Assembly (NCBI RefSeq): GCF_013377085.1
Contig: NZ_JACAAX010000053.1
Coordinates: 1-45,779, forward strand
From: Rhodoplanes sp.
Lineage (GTDB): Bacteria; Pseudomonadota; Alphaproteobacteria; Rhizobiales; Xanthobacteraceae
Direction: 5' to 3'
DNA length: 45,779 bases
Positions 42,164 to 45,779 of this stretch are shown here, piece after piece (within the stretch, counting starts at the first letter, position 1; every line of letters begins with the position of its first letter). The notes beneath the pieces are model-generated. The model worked only from the letters and a program-made list of their open reading frames with translations, ran no database searches and was not told where the DNA came from. The translations under genes were made by a program, and so were the position numbers.

Positions 42164-43384
42164 ATGACCGAGACCCGCCTGCCGCTCGCCGCCGCCCCCA
42201 CGGGGGACACGCGCGTCATCGCCGCGGTGAGCGCTGCGCATTTCGTCTCGCACTATTTCATCCTGATCCTGCCGCCCGTGTTCGAGATGGTGCGGACCGA
42301 GTTCAAGGTGAGCTACACCGAGCTCGGCTTCGCGCTGGTCGCCTTCAACGTGATGTGCGCCGCCTTCCAGACGCCGGCCGGCTTCCTGGTCGATCGCATC
42401 GGCGCGCGCCGCGTGCTGGTGTTCGGGCTCGTGACCGGCGCGCTGGCGCTGGCGGCCGCCGGCCTCGTCCACTCGTTCTGGCTGTTCGTCGTGCTGTTCG
42501 GGCTCGGCGGCCTGGGCAATTCGGTCTATCACCCGGCCGACTACGCGGCGCTGTCGGATCGCGTCGCGGCCGAGCGGATCGGACGCGCCTACTCGGTCCA
42601 CACCTTCTCGGGCATGCTGGGAGGCGCCGCGGCGCCCGCGACGATGCTGTTCCTGGAATCGCAGATCGGCTGGCGCGGCGCCTTCGTCGCCTCCGCCCTG
42701 CCCGGGCTGGCGCTCGCCGCCTGGCTCGCTCTTCCGGGCCGCGACGTTCTGCCGGCACGGCCGCGAGCGGCGCACGACCGCGCCGCCGCAGCGGACAGCT
42801 CGGTCCGACTGCTGACCTCGCCCGTGATCCTGCTCAACTTCGTGTTCTTCGCCCTGTTCGCCGTGTTCCAGCTCGGCCTGCAGAACTACTCGGCGGTGGC
42901 GCTCGCGGCCGGATACGGCCTGCCGCTCGCCGCCGCCAGCGTCGCGCTGACCGCCTATCTGCTGCTCAGCGCCATCGGGGTGCTGCTCGGCGGCTTCCCG
43001 GTGGGCAGGATCAGCCCGGCACTGCTCACCGCCGCCGGCATGCTGGTCGTGGCCGTCTGCACGGCGCTTCTCGCCACCGTCGATCTCGGCACGGTCGGTG
43101 CCGTGCTGGCACTCGGCATCGCCGGTCTCGCCGGCGGCATCGCCATGCCGGCCCGCGACATGATCGTCCGCGCCGTCACGCCGCCGGGCCAGTTCGGAAA
43201 AGTGTTCGGCTTCGTCACCACCGGCTTCAACATCGCCGGCGTGGTGGCGCCCGTGATCTTCGGCCTGCTGATGGACCACGGGCGTCCCGGCGGCGTTTTC
43301 CTGGTGGTGGCGGCCGCCTGCCTGTTGTCGATCGCGACCGTCGTCGGCGGCCGAACGCCGGCGCTGGCCCGCCCACGCGACTAG
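42164..43384 (+). CDS. MFS transporter (fosmidomycin-resistance-like)
   Basis: The protein of about 406 residues has 12 predicted membrane helices. The N-terminus SAAHFVSHYFILILPPVFEMVRTEFKVSYTELGFALVAFNV resembles the FsR/YfnC-type MFS group, and QTPAGFLVDRIGARRVLVFGL gives motif A. NSVYHPADYAALSDRV is also typical of that group. Substrate unknown. The ATG at 42164 (MTETRLPL) is chosen because GAGG lies 8 bases upstream; an ATG at 42131 would add 11 residues. It follows the molybdenum-hydroxylase gene after a 227-bp gap holding a large hairpin repeat, so co-transcription is unlikely. Confidence 0.87.
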   Translation: MTETRLPLAAAPTGDTRVIAAVSAAHFVSHYFILILPPVFEMVRTEFKVSYTELGFALVAFNVMCAAFQTPAGFLVDRIGARRVLVFGLVTGALALAAAGLVHSFWLFVVLFGLGGLGNSVYHPADYAALSDRVAAERIGRAYSVHTFSGMLGGAAAPATMLFLESQIGWRGAFVASALPGLALAAWLALPGRDVLPARPRAAHDRAAAADSSVRLLTSPVILLNFVFFALFAVFQLGLQNYSAVALAAGYGLPLAAASVALTAYLLLSAIGVLLGGFPVGRISPALLTAAGMLVVAVCTALLATVDLGTVGAVLALGIAGLAGGIAMPARDMIVRAVTPPGQFGKVFGFVTTGFNIAGVVAPVIFGLLMDHGRPGGVFLVVAAACLLSIATVVGGRTPALARPRD

Positions 43385-43813
43385 GGCCGGAGGAGATCCG
43401 GGCCCCCTCCGCCGATCTCTCGGCACGACCCATCGAGTCTTCTCGCTCATACGGGTCTTCTCGATCATATCGACGGCCTATCACCCGAAGGTCTAGACCG
43501 TCCTGGCTGGGCATCGGCGAGCGACAGCGCCTCCACCGAGATCATGCACTGCAGCGATCGCTCGCCCTTGAAGTGATGTGCCCACTCGGATAATCGTCTC
43601 ACGCAACGATCTGATCGACCGGCGCGGGCGACAGCCGCCTGCATGGGATGTGTGGCCCTGCCTCACGCAGGGTTGGCGAACGATCCGCATCCGGCCGAAT
43701 TTACGGCGGGGCCTTCACGACGAGCTTCGACCCGGTCCAACCGCAGCCGGGCTTTCTTTCGACCGTGAGCCATCGACGAGCCGCGGCCAGGCCGCAACAC
43801 AACGGGGAATCTG
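43385..43813. other. Intergenic region with no recognised gene
   Basis: About 430 bases hold open frames on both strands, but none looks conserved. A short direct repeat (TCTTCTCGCTCATA and TCTTCTCGATCATA at about 43438-43470) is present. The DUF992 gene promoter should lie near the right end. Confidence 0.4.
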
Positions 43814-44287
43814 ATGTCGCGACTGACAGGTGTCTTGGTTTTCGCAGCACTCGCAGCCGTCGCCCTGCCGGCGCCCGCCTCGGCGCAATCCAGCGTCGAG
43901 GTCGGCACGCTGTCGTGCCGGCTCGCGCCGAGCGTCGGCCTGCTGGTCGGCTCGCGTCAGCGGATGAGCTGCGTGTTCACGCTGGCGAACACGAACCGAA
44001 AAGAGACCTACAGCGGCGCGATCACGCGGCTCGGCCTCGATGTCGGCATCACGGCCGGCGGCCGGCTCGTCTGGGCCGTGCGCTCCAAGACGAACCTGCC
44101 GATCGGCAAGCGCACGCTCGCCGGCACCTATGTGGGCGCCAGCGGCGAGATCGCCCTCGGCCTCGGCGTCGGGGCGAACGCGCTGGTCGGCGGCACCAAC
44201 CGAACCATCGCCCTGCAGCCGCTGTCGGTGGAGGGATCCGTGGGCGTCAGTCTCGCGGTCGGCGTCGCCGGACTGCGGCTTCAGTGA
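43814..44287 (+). CDS. DUF992-family secreted protein
   Basis: The 157-residue protein begins with a signal peptide (MSRLTGVLVFAALAAVALPA, cleaved near ASAQ). The mature part has VEVGTLSCRLAPSVGLLVGSRQRMSCVF with two cysteines, then GRLVWAVRSKTNLPIGKRTLAGTYVGASGE and GLGVGANALVGGTNRTIALQPLSVEG. These are diagnostic of DUF992, a periplasmic family of unknown function nearly restricted to Hyphomicrobiales. The start is the only one with a signal peptide. A 13-bp tandem repeat lies 7 bases after the stop. Confidence 0.9.
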   Translation: MSRLTGVLVFAALAAVALPAPASAQSSVEVGTLSCRLAPSVGLLVGSRQRMSCVFTLANTNRKETYSGAITRLGLDVGITAGGRLVWAVRSKTNLPIGKRTLAGTYVGASGEIALGLGVGANALVGGTNRTIALQPLSVEGSVGVSLAVGVAGLRLQ

Positions 44288-44294
44288 CATCAGC

Positions 44295-44346
44295 GTGATG
44301 TGAAAGCGTGATGTGAAAGAGTGATGTGAAAGAGTGATGTGAACAG
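44295..44346. repeat. Tandem repeat of 13 bp, four copies
   Basis: Units GTGATGTGAAAGC, GTGATGTGAAAGA, GTGATGTGAAAGA and GTGATGTGAACAG run without gaps from 44295. The first starts 7 bases past the DUF992 stop. The AT-richer units differ from the surrounding sequence, and copy number may vary. Confidence 0.9.
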
Positions 44347-44502
44347 CGCCGGGCCCCGCTCGCGGGTTCCGGGAGCTCGACTGAAGGACCGGCGCCAAGG
44401 CGCCCGTCCCGACCAAGTGAGAGCACCGATACCATTCCGCTTCGGCCGGGCCATCGAGTCGAGCCCTTCCGATCGACGGGACCTCGATCACAGGAGAGCC
44501 TT

Positions 44503-45779
44503 TTGCGCCTCTCGGTCCTTCATCTGACATCCAGTATCGTTCGTTGCCGCTTCGGCCGGACGGCCTGCCTGACGGGCCTCTCCGTGCTGCTCGGGATAGG
44601 GACCGCCGTGCTCGGCGACCCCGCTCTCGCCCAGACTGCCGCGCCGGCGACCACGACCGCCGCGCCCGCGCCGGCGCAGTCGGCTTTGTCGCGCGAGCAG
44701 ATCGAGGCGCTGGTCGCCCCGATCGCGCTCTATTCCGACGACCTGCTCGCCCAGGTGCTGATGGCCTCGACCTATCCGCTCGACGTCGTGCAGGCGGCAC
44801 GCTGGCAGCAGGCGAATGCGAAGCTGACCGGCAAGCCGCTCGACGACGCGCTGCTGCAGCAGCCCTGGGATCCCAGCGTCAAGTCGCTGGTCGCGATGCC
44901 GCAGGTGCTGACGATGCTCAACGACAAGCTCGACTGGACCCAGAAGCTCGGCGACGCCTTCCTGGCCCAGCAGGCCGACGTGCTCGACGCCGTGCAGCGC
45001 CTGCGGGCGCGCGCGCAGGCCGCCGGTACGCTGAAGACCACCAAGGAGCAGAAGGTCACGCAGCAGACGACCGCGGGCAAAACCGTCTTTGTGATCGAGC
45101 AGGCCAATCCCCAGGTCGTCTTCGTGCCGAGCTACAATCCGACCGCCGTCTTCGGCGCCTGGCCGTATCCGGCCTATCCGCCCGTCTCGTTTTATCCGCC
45201 CGGCTACCTGGCCGGCAACGCGATCTCGTTCGGGCTCGGCATGGCGGCCGGCGCGGCCCTGTGGGGCGGCATGAACTGGGGCGCCGGCAACGTCAACGTC
45301 AACGTCAACCGCTTCAATTCCTTCAACAACACCAACATCTCGAACAACAACTGGCAGCACAATCCCGCGCGGCGCGGCGGCGTGCCCTACGGCAATGCCG
45401 CGGTGGCACAGCAGTTCGGCCGCGGCAATCTGGACAATGCCTCGCGCGACGCGTTCCGCGGCCGCATGGACTCGCAGGGAGCGGCAGCCGCGCTCGGCGA
45501 TCGCGGCGGTCTCGGTGATCGCGGCGGTCTCGGTGATCGCGGCGGTCTCGGGGACCGTGGGGGTCTCGGGGACCGTGGTGGACTTGGTGATCGCGGCGGC
45601 ATCGGCGACCGCGGTGGAGCCGGCAACCGGGGCGGAGCCGGCAACCGGGGCAACATCGGTGATCGCGGCGGCGCAGCCGGTCGGGCTGGTGCCGGCGCCG
45701 CGGCCCGTGACGGCGTGCGCGGCGGCGGCGGCGGTGCATTCGACGGCGTCGGCCGCGGCGGGGACGTCCGCCGCGAGGG
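44503..45779 (+). CDS. DUF3300-family secreted protein (3' end cut by window)
   Basis: The frame starts at a TTG at 44503 with AGGAGA just upstream (44492-44497). It gives a signal peptide (TACLTGLSVLLGIGTAVLGD, ending near ALAQ) and then the DUF3300 core: LSREQIEALVAPIALYSDDLLAQVLMASTYPLDVVQAARW, VKSLVAMPQVLTMLNDKLDWTQKLGDAFLAQQ and QVVFVPSYNPTAVFG. After an Asn-rich linker comes a tail of hexapeptide repeats (GDRGGL and variants). At least 425 codons are visible and the stop lies beyond 45779. DUF3300 proteins are exported and uncharacterised. No ATG fits the start, so the TTG call rests on the ribosome-binding site and signal peptide. Confidence 0.88.
   Translation, partial: MRLSVLHLTSSIVRCRFGRTACLTGLSVLLGIGTAVLGDPALAQTAAPATTTAAPAPAQSALSREQIEALVAPIALYSDDLLAQVLMASTYPLDVVQAARWQQANAKLTGKPLDDALLQQPWDPSVKSLVAMPQVLTMLNDKLDWTQKLGDAFLAQQADVLDAVQRLRARAQAAGTLKTTKEQKVTQQTTAGKTVFVIEQANPQVVFVPSYNPTAVFGAWPYPAYPPVSFYPPGYLAGNAISFGLGMAAGAALWGGMNWGAGNVNVNVNRFNSFNNTNISNNNWQHNPARRGGVPYGNAAVAQQFGRGNLDNASRDAFRGRMDSQGAAAALGDRGGLGDRGGLGDRGGLGDRGGLGDRGGLGDRGGIGDRGGAGNRGGAGNRGNIGDRGGAAGRAGAGAAARDGVRGGGGGAFDGVGRGGDVRRE
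45493..45672 (+). repeat. In-frame 18-bp tandem repeat, about ten units
   Basis: Ten consecutive 18-bp units encode (L/I/A)G(D/N)RG(G/N) within the DUF3300 tail. Units two and three (45511-45546) are identical (CTCGGTGATCGCGGCGGT) and others differ mainly at third positions or D/N. The in-frame period lets copy number vary without breaking the protein. Confidence 0.9.

Noticed and set aside
44488-45360. Minus-strand frame of 290 codons opposite DUF3300
   Set aside because: DUF3300 motifs are unambiguous on the plus strand; the antisense frame is biased and family-less.

Overview
The window is high-GC throughout, apart from one short AT-rich gene. Gene content points to an alphaproteobacterium of the order Hyphomicrobiales (Rhizobiales), in the Bradyrhizobium/Rhodopseudomonas/Rhodoplanes neighbourhood. 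The signs are DUF992 and DUF3300 secreted proteins, a FcbT/TakP-type TRAP system, several HxlR regulators, a ppx - rlmE - guaB - rsmB - guaA backbone, and the palindromic intergenic repeats typical of that group. This assignment is inference; there is no rRNA or tRNA gene to test it. I found no CRISPR array, transposase, integrase or phage gene.

Layout. 1-2900: tandem palindromes at the edge, a small cysteine protein, a degenerate peptide deformylase, a YgjV-like membrane protein, a nested repeat element and a YffB/ArsC-like protein. 2893-8338: two HxlR-centred units (HxlR with a divergent quinone-reductase-like dehydrogenase; HxlR with a FabF-type ketosynthase), then a CPA1 Na+/H+ antiporter. 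8436-14939: a four-gene TRAP transporter plus amidase operon, preceded on the same strand by a large two-part flavoprotein; a run of 32 G lies between them. 15646-19882: a divergent catabolic island with an organic-anion MFS permease facing a beta-decarboxylating dehydrogenase, an ABM monooxygenase and a GntR/FCD regulator, with two related AT-rich candidate operators between them. 20070-20926: an orphan HicB-like gene and an AT-rich secreted protein of foreign composition.

20968-24036 carries guaA and rsmB. 24176-25168 has MarR plus a membrane protein. 25225-27096 encodes a 623-residue unknown coiled-coil/membrane protein, the best candidate for something undescribed. 27162-29545 has a MAPEG protein, a short amidase and a tiny ORF. 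29821-32386 has ppk2 and guaB. 32671-34051 holds small unknown proteins and a Pmp3-like peptide. 34268-39311 has a DHA2 exporter, a membrane protein, rlmE, an FAH-family enzyme with an apparent Tat signal, and ppx/gppA. 39567-43384 has an orphan molybdenum hydroxylase large subunit and an MFS exporter. 43814 to the end has secreted DUF992 and DUF3300 proteins, the latter cut by the window edge in a Gly-Asp-Arg repeat tail.

The shared thread of the backbone is purine nucleotide, rRNA-modification and polyphosphate/(p)ppGpp metabolism: guaB and guaA make GMP, rsmB and rlmE modify rRNA, and ppk2 and ppx/gppA act on polyphosphate or pppGpp. Accessory transport and catabolic modules and many palindromic repeats are inserted between these genes.
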